A stretch of 64,000 nucleotides of DNA from NCBI RefSeq assembly GCF_040954645.1, contig NC_092811.1, forward strand, positions 122,347,411 to 122,411,410, given 5' to 3'. This document shows positions 12,011 through 23,554 of this stretch, one piece after another. How positions within the stretch are numbered: position 1 is the stretch's first letter; each line of letters opens with the position of its first letter. The position numbers and the translations under genes are program-made. Source of the stretch: Diabrotica undecimpunctata (taxonomy: Eukaryota > Arthropoda > Insecta > Coleoptera > Chrysomelidae). The notes under the pieces are model-generated. The model saw nothing but the letters and a program-made list of their open reading frames with translations. It did not search any database and was not told the DNA's origin.

Positions 12011-12759
12011 GTTGTCAAAACTCAATACCGAAATTTCAGGCTATGAGTTTTAAAGATTGGCATCTAATAATGAAAATTCCATATTGACCGGTTAATGGAA
12101 GTGATAAGGATCTCATGAGAATCATAAAAAATGGTAAAAATCTCCAAACGTTTATTTATTTAACAACTTTATGGAAACTAAGTTCATTTGCGACAAAACG
12201 CAAAAATTGCATACGAAAGCTGCTTTCTTCACCTTTAAAATGCGTTTTGATTTTTGTCGATAGGACACTCTGATCAAAAGATATCGAATTTTTAGAGTGG
12301 CGTTGATATAAATTTTATTTAAAATTTCGCTCGCGTACCGGACATTGAAAATCACCGGTCGCTTCAAGCGTTGTTTCTAAGAGAACGGTTCGTTCTACAG
12401 GAAAAGTGTTTATTACAATTTTTGTTCAAAATTATCTGAGCTACATTTTTTATTTGAAACATTTTTTTCTACGGGGTACTGATTTTTAATAAATCGATTT
12501 TTTCCGCTTTTCCTCCATACGAAGGGAGATTTTAGTGTGAAGCCGGAGCTAAAAGTAGTATACTGTTTTGCATCATTCGTAGGGTCCGAAACTTGACATT
12601 CTCGGCAAAATTCAGCTTGTTCGTATGATTTTTAGAAGTTCAGTCTCATTTTCTCTCTGACAACTGTAGTAAAATGTTATGTTATTGCTTGTAGAAATTC
12701 AAGTTTGTCGATTGTGTATTTAATAGTATAATTCGTTTGGGTCACTTAAAACGGAAAAG
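12011..12759. other. Unassigned sequence
   Basis: No coding family recognised. It could include the 5' part of the piggyBac-like copy that follows. Confidence 0.3.
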
Positions 12760-13060
12760 AATTATATGTTGAACTGATACAAAGTAGTGACGATGATAAC
12801 GATTTTATACTATCCGATGACAGTGATAGTAGCTCAACTGGCAGATGAAATTTGGAACTATGTTGGGAAATACATAAAGTCAAAGATTTCTATGAATATA
12901 TCGCAGATTTTTGAGCTAAAGGATCTTGCATGAAATTGCTACTATTGAAATAAGGGCATTTTTTGATATATTATTATTAACAGCACGATTTCGTGAATTG
13001 AAACAGGATAGATATTGTTTATAGAATCAAAACGATGGTCTTTCTAGTCCCTGATGTTAC
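12760..13060 (+). pseudogene. piggyBac-like transposase, N-terminal remnant
   Basis: An acidic stretch (SSDDDNDFILSDDSDSSSTG) of the kind found at the start of piggyBac transposases is followed after about 100 bases by AFFDILLLTARFRELKQDRY, a stop, and NQNDGLSSP. This resembles the start of the piggyBac core, where an EIxAFFGLLLL segment leads to LW and then the RF block. Its C-terminal counterpart on the same strand is at 16085-16735. Confidence 0.45.
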
Positions 13061-14100
13061 TTTATCTTCTAGGTCACCAAGTTTTTGAACATCTTTTGTT
13101 CCTTTCGCTTGATATATTCATCTTCTCAATAATATTGAGCTTTTATTCTATTCTGTTCGTTCAGAAATAGTTTCTGTATTATTTTTCGTACTACATCTTC
13201 TTTTCTCTTTTGATATTTCTTTTCTTATTCATCTATATTCTGCAATGAATATTGCAGCTCAATATTAGACTAAATTGTTTTTTTCCGGAGTTGTATAAAA
13301 ACCGCTGAGAACCAAAGCCTTTTTAATTCGTCTCATAATTTCTGGGATCCACCTAAAGATAATTGATTAAAACACCATAAAAAATCATAAATCTTATTTA
13401 TCTTTGAACCATAATCACTATCGTTATGTAATTATATCCTACTTTTTTTTTCAGGTAAGCTTCCAGTTTCGCAATCAGTTCCCTTGAGAGATTCCGGTAA
13501 TGTATAAAAATATCGCTTAATTACATTCATATCAAAATTACTGTAGTTATTTTATTATTAGTTCGAGCTCCCTCATCACGGAGCTGTTTGTATTTACGAA
13601 GAGAAAACGAATGATATTGAGATCTCTGACTATAACATAATTACCCCAGGTCTATTATCTAAGATTACTTAACCGATGTAACATTATAAATCAAAATAAT
13701 TACGAATAATCATCCTAGATCGTCAAAACGGTTTCGATAACTTATGAGAAGCGTCATAGCGAAACTAATACTAGTTTGATAAATGTGATTTTCTGTTCAT
13801 TAATTGAGCGATCTGATCCAGGCATTATATCAAATTTTTTTTTCTAGAAAAATTTTATTCTGTTTTATAAACCAGTAGTTTTACTTTATCATTTTCAATC
13901 ATATCAAGCAGACCTGGAATATTATTCATGCTGGATTAAAGGGACGAGCAGGCAGAGTCTAGACATGGATGCCGAACAATTTCAAAAGGTTATCATGCCT
14001 GCGGTTGAAGATAGTGAAGAATTAAAAGTAGAAAAGTGTACTGGTGGTATACGAGCACATAAATTAAAGGAGAGTAGCTAGATAAAAATTTTATTTTGCC
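13061..14100. other. Unassigned sequence between piggyBac halves
   Basis: No conserved motif. A 38-codon open stretch starts at 13968 (+) with no similarity I can name. Confidence 0.3.
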
Positions 14101-14630
14101 AAAAGGTGAGTGGGGGGACGATTATTGCAAAGCTCTGACTGAATATGATAAGGTGCTGAGAAGAGCTAAAAGAAAATCGTGAAGGAAGATATTGCGAAGA
14201 GAGAAAACGGATTGTAGATACGTAAAGGCCTCTACGGATCCTTAGATAAGAATATCCTCATCCCAAAAAGGACAGGTGAATACACTCAGAGGTCCTGAAA
14301 GGACTTTTCATGGTGCACTTTCCTGATCCGAAAACGAAGCTGATACCACTAGACAAATGATAGAAAACTGGATTAGATACCAAGACTTATGGTTCTAGGG
14401 AAAACTGACGTGTGGCAAAAGAAGATGTATCAGGTCAACATCAAATAAACAATAAACTTATTTTTCCGAGGTTCGAGCATAATTTATCCAATGTTCGTAC
14501 AGAAGCTAAATGATCTTCTGTACAAAAAAACTATGTATGATCACAGGCTACCTTAGGACCGGGGTACTTACCAAAAGCATGGAAGCTTATAAAAGTCGCT
14601 TTTATATCCAAATCCTGCAAATACTTCTCT
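14101..14630 (+). pseudogene. R1/jockey-type non-LTR remnant
   Basis: Readings in order: KALTEYDKVLRRAKRKSW, YGSLDKNILIPKRTGEYTQ, a FPDPKTK block corresponding to the HFPGS region, and near 14560-14620 GYLPKAWKLIKVAFISK, the segment just before the RT fingers. Many stops and frame changes interrupt it. It resembles the remnant at 5440-5880. Confidence 0.6.
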
Positions 14631-15335
14631 TCTCCATTCTGCTTATGTGATTACTTCATTCTTTTTTTCTATTTTGTGTCCATTCATTTATACATGTTCT
14701 TCTTAAGTCTTCACTTCTCTTTCGATCTCTCAGCGCATTTCCGGTAATTCTTCTGCAGGTCTATTTGCTTTTTGTACTTGATCTCTCACTTCTTTGTCCA
14801 GGTCTTCATAGCTAGACATTCACAGGTATTTTATTTCCATTACTTATTCAATACTGATGCCATCAATTTCTATTTTACATCTGGTTGGTTCTTTGCTACT
14901 ATTGTTTTAGTTTTCTGAGATAAGATTGTCATATTAAATTCTTTTGCTCTTATGTTAAATCTGTGGACCAGTCTTTGCAGACTATTTTCATCTTGGGCTA
15001 TCAATATTGCGTTGTCTGCGTAACAGAGTATTTTTATTTCCTTGTTTCCCATTCTGTATCCTCTTCCTTTGCTCACGCTTTTGATGATTTCATCCATGAT
15101 CAAATTGAAGAGCATGAGGCTCAATGAATCCCATTGTCTTATTCCCCTGCCTACTACTATAGGTTCTGTAAGTTGTCGATCTATTCTGGCTTCCATTTTA
15201 TTGTTTTGGTAGATGTTTTCGATAGTTTTTATAATATTTAGGGGACTTCTCTATTATGCAGAAGATGGATTACATCTTTGAGTCTTACTCTGTCAAACGC
15301 TTTCTTTAGGTCAATCAGACACTTCTTTTTTCCTT
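14631..15335 (-). pseudogene. RTE-type reverse transcriptase with altered YADD box
   Basis: KKCLIDLKKAFDRVRLK (motif A) is at 15330-15270. A 108-codon open stretch (15196-14870) then carries GRGIRQWDSLSLMLFNLIMD and ILCYADNAILIAQDENSLQR. The second catalytic Asp of the YADD box reads Asn, so polymerase activity is not expected. Downstream are IEIDGISIE, SSYEDLDKEVRDQVQKANR and, after an internal deletion, RKKEWSNHISRME-like text. Confidence 0.75.
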
Positions 15336-16079
15336 TTTTTATGCATTGAAGTATGTATAATGTTAATTTCATTTTGTTATCTATTTTGAAATTAATGTTA
15401 GTATTATGATTTTGATGTAAAAAGTTATCGGCGTAGAATAATAGAATGTTTGTTGTATAATGATTTCGATGTTTGTCAATTCTGGAATCGATTTGTATAG
15501 ATTGCTCATTGAAACTACGATTTTGTTTGTTGTTTTACGATAATAATACAAACTAACAATCACGATGACCTTTTATGTACATGCCTTTCAGTAATATATT
15601 AGATTTCCCTCAATTATCAGTAAACATTTGTATTAATAAACGACTAAGAGAAATCCTATACGTCCAATCGAATGGCAATCGGGCGAGTCGCAAGGCGTTT
15701 TCTAGGTCATTGGGTTGCACTAATCGGGCTAATACCAACTTACCTTCTTTCCGATATACAAAACTAGCGAGAGGCAGGGCGAAGAGAGTGTACCTGCTAC
15801 GTCTGACAGCCTATCACTTTCCTTTTAAAGAAAATGCACCATTTTCCCTCAATAACTCAATTACTTCCGCTAAAAGCCGATTGTGTTTCAAATGGTAGGG
15901 GAGAGCCGTGCAAACACAAATTTTTAAATAAATAATCGCTATTCAGAACTGCTGTAGACAGAGTAAAATATGTCGTGATGATCGGCAATGTCCTGAAAGG
16001 ATGAGGCACACTATGAAAAAGAAGAGTTGCTATAAAGTAATGTGGATGTAAATGTCATAGATTTTAAAATTGTTTTTAA
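15336..16079. other. Unassigned sequence
   Basis: The open stretch at 15575-15898 (+, 107 codons) has no recognisable motif. Nothing else was seen. Confidence 0.3.
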
Positions 16080-16084
16080 TTTTG

Positions 16085-16735
16085 TTCATATACGAAAAAT
16101 GATTGAGTGGCAAAAAACTGATAGATATATTGAATACTGAAAAGGATTCAGAACAAAAACTAGAACAGTGTGAACAGTTGACCTATAATTATTATTATAC
16201 CGGCTTAGAGCTAGACAAGTTATTGGATAAAAAAAACACATCTTTTGAGGACTCTTAAGGCCAAATCGAAGAGGCAACCCAAAGGAAGTAATAACGAAAA
16301 AGCTTAAGACTGGAGAAATGGCTGCTAAAGAAAATAATCGTGGTATTTGTATTTTGAAGAGGAAAGACAAGAGAGTTGTAGATTGTGCATAGGTGCACTA
16401 GCGGTATAGAGAAACCAATAATAGCTGTGATGGAGTAGAATAAGACGAAAAGTTCAATTGACTTATCGGATCAAATGGCAAGCTACAAAAACGAATTAAG
16501 AAAAACGGTGAAGTGGCACAGGAAAATAGAGATTGGTGCTGTCTTGGTTAACGCCCATTGTTATGATCAATCCATAAAAGACCAATTCATTTTTATTACC
16601 GATTTCAAAGAAAGCATCTTAGAAAGTCTCATGTTCCCAGATGAAGAGATCAATCTGCCGTCAACGTCAAAATCCGAAAAAGGGAGCTCCACCTACTGAA
16701 AAAAACGAAGGCATCGCGCATAAATGAGTGCCATA
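16085..16735 (+). pseudogene. piggyBac-like transposase, C-terminal half
   Basis: With frame changes the strand reads YTGLELDKLLDKKNTSFEDS, NPKEVITKKLKTGEMAAKEN, KRKDKRVVDCA and then KTKSSIDLSDQMASYKNELR. The last segment carries the third catalytic aspartate of the family (in the VDxxDQM box, here IDLSDQM). It continues KTVKWHRKIEIGAVLVNAHC and ITDFKESILESL (open 16475-16699). The cysteine-rich C-terminal domain was not seen. This is the IFP2-like branch, distinct from the element at 57344. Confidence 0.75.
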
Positions 16736-17249
16736 AGTTGATTAGTGTTTCTAACTGTATTTCTAATATTATTTAATGTTTTACTGCTTCTTCTGATGTT
16801 AGCAAGATTTTTATTAAAATCAAAAAGTTCGCATGGGTGCCTAGGCCGTACAAGCCATGAACAACTATGAAGTTACTACAAATAGGCTATGAAAAAACCT
16901 AACCCACCATCCTTAAATCTCTAGATGAAACCGTCCATCTGGTACAGGATCGTAGCTGTTATTATTGTTATTATAACAATGTTACTAAGTGTATCACCAT
17001 GCCCTGATAAGGGCTCCAGGAATGAGGAGAAGAGACTACAAATAAGAAGTTTTAAGTACCTAGATAAAAAATGAAAAAAATATTCAAGGTTAACACTATC
17101 TTTTCCATAGCGGCATTTTATGTTAAGTCATTTTTGATCAAACAGACATATTTTGGTCCAAATAATATAATCCTACTTTATGTCCAAAAAGTTTTACCTT
17201 ATCCTGTAATTTTTCTATAGATTGTTCCGTTTACTTACTTTCTAATTTT
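16736..17249. other. Unassigned sequence
   Basis: No conserved coding or repeat signal seen. Confidence 0.3.
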
Positions 17250-18650
17250 GATCTATTAATTTTTTGCTTAGTACTTCGGCTTCCAAGACTTTTCAGATAT
17301 CTTTCCTATCTTATTCCTCGGTTTTTCCCTTTTCCATTTTTGTCCATCCGGTTTTCCTCCCCTAAACCTTTCTCTATCAAGTCTTCTGCCACACAGTCCT
17401 TCCATCTTCTCCTCGGTTTTCCTCTACTTCTCCTTCCATCACCTTTTAACGGCTCTATTATTCGTCCCATATATTTTTCATTTCTACGTCTGATATGACC
17501 AAAAAATTGCAGTCATTGTTCTTAAATCTTTTTTGAGACTGTAGTCACCCCGGCTTTATCTCTAACCAAGTTGTTCCTAATCCTGTCCCGTCTGGTTTTA
17601 CCCAACATCCACCGTAACATTTTCATTTTCGCTACCTCCATCTTCTTTGCAGGCCACAATTCACTCACTACACCAAAGCAAGGTCTCACTACACTCTTGT
17701 ATATTTTTCCTTTCAGTCCTTCCCCGATTTTTCGATCACAAAGTATCCTGCAAATTCGTTTCCAGTTATACCAACCAGCCTGTATCTGGTGGGCAATTTT
17801 CTCGATCTAGAGTCCCATATTGTTCCTTTATGTAGAGGCCGAGGTATTTAAGTTCTCCTACTTCATAGTTTATTCCATTTTAAACCTGCTAATCTTAACT
17901 CTTCAATAGTCCTTCCACAACCCTCCAACTTGTCCTCCAACATATCTTTGCTTTCCTCTACTAACACCATATTATAAGCAGAGAGCATTGACCAAGGAGC
18001 CCCCTCCCTTACTTTTTCTGTCAGTACATCCAGAACATTGATAACATCGATGAAGACATGAGAAATATGGAAATACGTGCTTGGTGGAGGAGATAACTGG
18101 AGAGAAATTCTTGAGCAGGCTAGGACCGACGCAGGGTTGTACAAGACATCCATAACAAGATTAAACAGGTAGGGACTCAGTAAAGAGTTTTGATGTAAAC
18201 CGACCGTCACTGGAAAACTTTCGGTCAATCCGACACAAATCCTTACTTTGGTGTACGCTCGCTCATACATATCCTTCACGAACCTTACGTTCTTCGAACC
18301 CATTTCTCTCTCATACATCTCCATAGCTCTTGTGTAGGAATTGTGTTGTACACCTTCTCAAGATCTCTTTTCTTTTCGCCGTATTTCGGCTACTTCCGAC
18401 TTTAAGAGTTGCAATTCTCAGGACCAGCTTCTTTAAACCGTTCTGTCCTCTAAGGGGTAGCCCTAACTCACTTTTCGCAGGGGTCTGACAAGAACACCGT
18501 AGCCTCTAAACTGCTTTCTATATTCTTTCTCTTTTGCTTCCGGATGCCCTTCCTGACGCAAACCCTCCTCCTTTATCCAAGCTTGGGACCGGCACTGATA
18601 GTTACCTAACTACTCAAATTCACCCAGCAACTACCAGGAGCAGAGTTAGA
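17250..18650 (-). pseudogene. RTE/BovB-like retrotransposon, internally deleted
   Basis: Order on the minus strand: a leader with GTGCCGGTCCCAAGCTTGGA followed by TCAGGAAGGGCATCCGGA (about 18600-18545), widely seen upstream of the RT in BovB/RTE elements; a deletion that removes the first RT motifs; DLEKVYNTIPTQELW (degenerate motif A); FPVTVGLHQNSLLSPYLFNL; the insert at 18033-18145; VREGAPWSMLSAYNMVLVEE (the ADD box reads AYN); then QAGWYNWKRICRILCDRKIG, VVSELWPAKKMEVAKMKMLR, MLGKTRRDRIRNN and KPRRRWKDCVAEDLIEKGL, ending near 17250. It is non-functional, but the C-terminal order is complete. Confidence 0.8.
18033..18145 (+). mobile_element. 113-bp retroelement tail nested in the RTE copy
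   Basis: Flanked by ACATCCA at 18026-18032 and 18146-18152. The insert reads NIDNIDEDMRNMEIRAWWRR and, in another frame, WREILEQARTDAGL. This matches the C-terminal end of the different RTE family present at 39095-39655, here on the opposite strand to its host. I infer a short, 5'-truncated insertion with target duplication. Confidence 0.65.
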
Positions 18651-19129
18651 TTTCTTTTCTATCATTGATCTTTAATGGAGATATATTTATCTTTAATTTC
18701 TTTTTAAATCCATATATTGAAGCACTTGCCCCCATCAACCCTGTGTCTAAAACAGAATTGGAACAATAAATTTGTCGGCAAAATAGGATGGACATAAAAG
18801 GACGAAATGTAGATTTATTTAATTTGTTTATTGATGTCAAATGCAGCATGCAGTCTGTTATAAAAGTCAGTCGGTTATAGCGTAATACACGTAGTACAAC
18901 ACAATATTTCATTACGTAGTTTGCCTGACACGTGTATCTTTTATATGGAGCGGGGTTGTCTGTTATTTATTTCGTTTTGTATATAGCACACGCCATCGAA
19001 GAGAACTACATTTGAATTTAATGTCTATTTTTTTATTAATACGTCGAAGAGTCGAAGAGAATTGTCTAAAATAATTTTTTGTAAATGGTTTCCTTCCTAA
19101 AAGTAATCTTTCTGATACTAATTTATAAT
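18651..19129. other. Unassigned sequence
   Basis: Open stretches on the minus strand (18646-18912, 18963-19211) show no domain. The later part approaches the repeat at 19130. Confidence 0.3.
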
Positions 19130-19538
19130 TTACATTGTTAAAGCATTTACGGTGATCATTAGTGTAACACTTCCGTGCTACATTATTATATACAAGGCCT
19201 GAATCGCTCACTGTCGAAGAGAATTGGGCGGGGTTTTCTTAAACATATAGAAACTATATCGTATCTTAAATTCAAGCACAATTAGATAATATGAAATTAT
19301 AATGTATTATTGGACGCCACCCCTGGTTTATCCTCGAAGGGGAAGAGCAAAAAAATTAAGATTTATTAAAAGTTTACAAGAAAACTATTCTTTATTATTT
19401 CTTAGTAATGAACAAAAATAAAACATTAAAAGTTACGTCATCCCAAAGGGATTCCAAAATATTATTTTATGTTAACATTATCATAAACAAAGAATCTTTG
19501 TATCGTATTAAATTAAGAATTGGTTATAAAGAAAATGA

Positions 19539-19587
<49 letters not shown>

Positions 19588-19690
19588 CCCCAAATTTCGA
19601 AATTTGTTTACATTGAAAATAATATAGTTATTTATCAACTAGGAACAATGAAGAAAATAAACCTTTAAATTAAATTAGAACACTTCACTA
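19130..19690 (-). repeat. Dispersed repeat, copy 1
   Basis: Aligns by eye with 21910-22455 in the same orientation. Shared blocks include AAGGCC followed by TCGCTCA, GAAGAG followed by TGGGCG, CAATTAGATAA, a GGCGCCA-like block, CCAAATTTCGAAATT and CACTTCACTA. Read on the minus strand, the block near 19311 (TGGCGTCCAA) resembles a tRNA primer binding site, so these may be decayed LTR plus leader regions. That is only a suggestion. A (TA)n run at 19542-19585 sits inside. Confidence 0.5.
19542..19585. repeat. (TA)n microsatellite
   Basis: Uninterrupted alternating TA for about 44 bases, inside the dispersed repeat and absent from the second copy. Confidence 0.95.
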
Positions 19691-20379
19691 TATTTTCATT
19701 TTTTTTGAGTTCATAATGATTTCTGTTGTCTTGAAAGTAGGTATAATAAAAATTGGTACAACCTTAATCTGCTCTGTTTCTCTTCTTATTTAATCAGTCA
19801 CCAAATAAACCATTGATTCAGCTACGTACTATATCAAATCACCACCATCCTAGATAAGAGGGGTTAGGGATTCCATAAAAAGATACTGCTACTGGGCCAT
19901 GATCTGGAATAACTCCATAGCAATACTATCTTGCGACGAGTATTAGAAATATAATATCAGCATTATAGCCTCTCCAATAAGGGTCTAAAAAAAATAAATA
20001 TCTATCTGAAATATGGACAAGAAAAGGATTTATTAGCTCACCTCTGAATTGAGACCCACTTTGGAAACACGTCTTAACGGTTGGACGGTCTTAACAGAAA
20101 AGAGCGAAGTGCTATCATGGCGCCTGAATCTGGAAATTGGGCGTGAGTGACAAGTTGAAAAATATGCTCATCTACCGGATATATTTGGGAATTACAGAAG
20201 AATCCTTGAGTCGGCTACAGGTAGGTACTTGACAGATAGATGGGGCTATTAGTTTTATTTAAAAAAAATTATTGAAATTTATAATGATTTTCTTTTAAAT
20301 CTTTTGAAACGGTTACATTAGCACTTTGGTCTACAATCTCCGGATAATGTTAATCTTGCTTTATTTAGAACCCATATTT
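19691..20379. other. Unassigned sequence
   Basis: No coding family. At 20300-20316 CTTTTGAAACGGTTACA repeats a block found at 22465-22482, next to the second repeat copy. Confidence 0.35.
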
Positions 20380-21310
20380 GCCTCTGTAGGTATGTTGTTC
20401 ATAATTAGAGATTAGCGGTTATAGTGGTACACTTTTCGTCCGCTGTTCTGATTCTTTTTTCTTCTTTAGTCCTACTGACTCTAGTCACAAAACCATTGTA
20501 TGTGGAGTACCACAAGGTTCAGTATTGGGTTCTCTACTTTTCCTTATCTTTATAAATGACATCACTAACTTAAAAATCGATGGAAAACTTTTTCTTTTTG
20601 CTGATAATACAAGTATTACCTGGGGTAACTCTAATATTGCAACTATAACTTCTGATCTACTTAAAATAAAAATCTGGTCCGACTCTAATTTATGCTCTTT
20701 TAACGTGGATAAAACAGTAGCATTATCCTATAAAGGAGCTCTTCAACCCTTGCTTCTCAATAACAGACAGATCAGTATCGTTGATTCTGTAAAATTTCTT
20801 GGTATTTTTATAGACAGCAATCTTAAATGGTCCCTTCACGTCGATTTGTTAAGTAAGAAACTAGCCTCAGTCTGCTATGCAATAAGATCTGTTTCGAAGG
20901 TAATCAATTTAACATCTTCCAAAATAACATATTTTTCTTTGTTCGGGTCTCATCTTCGATATGGCCTTCCTTTTTGGGGTTCCAGTACAGTTGCCCAATC
21001 TGATGTTATTTTTAAATTACAAAAAAGAGCAATACGGTATCTTTTTGCAGAAGCGACCTCAAAAATCACGGAAATTGATCTCTCCCCTCTTTATGGAACC
21101 AACCTTTGATGCGTATTTACCGATCCCGTCCACTGAGTTAATAAAGAAATCTATATTATATTCCGCAAAAAAATTCTACAACCATCTCCCTTTGCAACTT
21201 AAATCTACAACTTCTTTCCTTAAGTTCCGTAAATTGACGAAAGATCTATCTGAAAGACCATATTATTCAGTCTAAGAAATGACAGTACGTTTAGGTGCAA
21301 GCAACTAAAG

Positions 21311-21389
<79 letters not shown>

Positions 21390-21558
21390 GGTATCACATG
21401 CAGGAACTTCTTTTATTTTGTGATATTGACGATTTATGTAATTTTAGTAAATTTTAATTGTCATTGTTATTTTTTTGACTTTTTTAAGCTTTTTGTCCAT
21501 AAAATTGTACAATTTTCAGTGACAATAAAGCATATTTCTATTCTATTCTCTATTCTTA
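20380..21558 (+). pseudogene. CR1/jockey-type non-LTR retrotransposon, 3' half
   Basis: VCGVPQGSVLGS (about 20498) leads into an open stretch of 194 codons (20525-21109): LLFLIFINDI, LFLFADNTSITWGNSN (catalytic box reads FADN instead of ADD), VKFLGIFIDSNLKWSLHVD, SHLRYGLPFWGSS and KLQKRAIRYLF. After a deletion and frame change, KKSILYSAKKFYNHLPLQLK ends the protein near 21275. A (TA)n tract separates it from a 3' untranslated tail ending in TATTCTATTC-type repeats near 21535-21558. This 3' end and the thumb motifs are typical of CR1-type elements. The Asn replacement and frameshift make it inactive. Confidence 0.8.
21314..21387. repeat. (TA)n microsatellite
   Basis: About 74 bases of alternating TA within the 3' untranslated part of the CR1-type copy. 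Confidence 0.95.
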
Positions 21559-21609
21559 GTCTGTTGACGTTCCAAAAAGTAGTGACATCAATTATCGATT
21601 GCTCGGATC

Positions 21610-22058
21610 GTGGATTCCTATCCTTCCCTTTGTTGGGCTGCTAGGAAGGCTTCATGTAGACTATGACCTGATCCACCCAGCGTGTGAGAGACCTTCCTCG
21701 CGGACTTTTGCCATTGATTTTTCCCTCGACAATAAGTTTTTTTAGGCCTGTAGAAGTTATGTGTCCGAAGTATCAGGTAGGATTGATTTATTTTTGTCGA
21801 CAGTCTAGTATTCACTTTTAGGCAACATTTTTCTGCAACACGTGACGAAGGCATGTACTTTTCTTCGGTTGTGAACCTGGATGTCCATGTCTTAGATGCA
21901 TATGTGACACTTGTAGCGTAGATGCATATCGTAATCATCTTGGCATACAAATTTATATTCAAGGCCAGGTCGCTCAGGTTGAAGAGAGTGGGCGTGGTTC
22001 TTTCAACCATATAGAAGCTGTTTATTATTTTTCTAATCCGAGTACAATTAGATAACAT
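21610..22058 (-). pseudogene. Retroelement C-terminal remnant (RTE-like?)
   Basis: Open for 146 codons. AKMITICIYATSVTYASKTW resembles the LYGxExW region of RTE-type elements. NQWQKSARKVSHTLGGSGHS followed by LHEAFLAAQQREGW resembles their extreme C-terminus. Similarity is weak in between. The upstream end overlaps the dispersed repeat, so this could instead be internal sequence of that repeat. Confidence 0.4.
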
Positions 22059-22455
22059 GCAATTAGGATTTATTATTGTTGGGCGCCATCCCTGCGATTT
22101 ATTCTCGTAGGGAGAACGAGTAGATAAAAGAAAATTTTACGACAAAACTATACTTTTATTATTTCTTTGTAATGAACAAAAACATTATTAAAAGATTCTA
22201 CGTTAAAAAATTAAAGATATTAAAATACCAATTTGTGTTTACAGTATTTAATTACCATGAGAAGTGTTTATACAAAACTAAAATTAAAATCATGTCGTAA
22301 GAAAACAAACATTTATATCATGACATTAGAAGAAGTTAAGAAAATGAATTTATATTTTATCCCAAATTTCGAAATTCGTTCACATTAAAAAATATACAGT
22401 TATTTATTATCTAGAATATCTATTATAATTAAAATAATAGTAAAGCACTTCACTA
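21910..22455 (-). repeat. Dispersed repeat, copy 2
   Basis: Second copy of the repeat at 19130-19690, same orientation, roughly 2.77 kb away. On the minus strand ATGGCGCCCAACA at about 22080-22092 has the form of a retroviral-type primer binding site. LTR ends could not be defined. Confidence 0.5.
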
Positions 22456-22504
22456 AACGTTAACTTTTGAAACGGTTACACACTAAGTAAGACTAAAGTG
22501 TTTA

Positions 22505-22960
22505 ATAGACAATAAGCTTGACAACTTCTCTTGTCTCCATCTTTTCTATGATGGTACGGGCAGTATCACTTGTTAAAGGAGTTTACGACACTTTTTGGAT
22601 TGTCATACACGTTGTGAAGAGCTCTTATATATGTTTTCCTTACACCCGTTCTTGTCAACACTTTATAAAGATTTTAAAGGTACTGTATCTTAGGTTTTTT
22701 CGACAACTTTGAAAACAAGATGGGTAGCAGGATTTCTAGCAACGCGTATTTCATTTGATTTTTCGTACTACGTTTATATTCGTTTATAAGTATTCGGTCA
22801 TACCACCTGATCACCCAGCTAGTGACGCTAATGCCTCTATAATTATCACATACTATCCTGTCTCCTTTTTTATAGATGGAACTTACATATGCAAGATTCC
22901 AATCTGTAGAAATATTTTGGCTACTAATTTTAATACGAACACTAAATCGTCTTCGATCAA
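22505..22960 (-). pseudogene. RTE-type reverse transcriptase fingers remnant
   Basis: From about 22905 downwards the minus strand reads DWNLAYVSSIYKKGDRIVCD, then NYRGISVTSWVIR, the conserved block before RT motif A. TGVRKTYIRALHNVYDNPKS follows near 22620-22560. Motif A is too decayed to read. Confidence 0.65.
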
Positions 22961-23350
22961 AAACAAATTAGAATTGATATCATTCATTAAGAATCACCCA
23001 ATTTTGGAACAATACCATAAAAGTTATCTTGATACGTTTTAAGAACACAGCGAATACTTACACGTACCAGTTAGACAGCCAAGAATACAATTGTTATTCG
23101 TATCTCGTCATCAAACTAGATGGAATATTTATTACACATTTCCTGTATGTTAATAGGAATTTTCTCGATCAGTAGGTATTTAGAAAACAGAGAATCCTCG
23201 AAACTATTATAAACCTTTATATTTGTTATATTCTTTAAACGATACTCTTCAATGAATTAGATTTTCGTCGCTACAGAGTCATTTTCAGATAATTATATAC
23301 AAAAAGTCTCCTACTACTGCGTTACCTCGGATGAGCACATTCTGACACAA

Positions 23351-23480
23351 AAAAAGATTAAAATGACAAGGGGATACAATATTGCCTAAACTATTTACTC
23401 TAGCCATGGAAGATATATTTAACAACTCAATATAACTCTGGAAAACCGAAGAAATTAATGTAATTGGAAAAATATTGAAC
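23351..23480 (+). pseudogene. Fragment of the intact RTE family (RT palm)
   Basis: QGDTILPKLFTLAMEDIFNN then EEINVIGKILNYL corresponds to residues 703-740 of the intact element at 39966-43179. It is a short, frame-broken piece. Confidence 0.6.
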
Positions 23481-23554
23481 TATCTCGAAAACTTTAACAA
23501 GATCAGAAAAGAACATCTTCTAGAAAAGAAGATGAAGAGGAAAAGTTCGATGAA

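Noticed and set aside
15575..15898. 107-codon open stretch on +
   Set aside because: Basic, cysteine-poor peptide without any recognisable family; not supported as a gene.
22755..23042. Open stretch ending in a MADF-like phrase
   Set aside because: The same bases on the minus strand are clear RTE fingers (DWNLAYVSSIYKKGD), which explains most of it.
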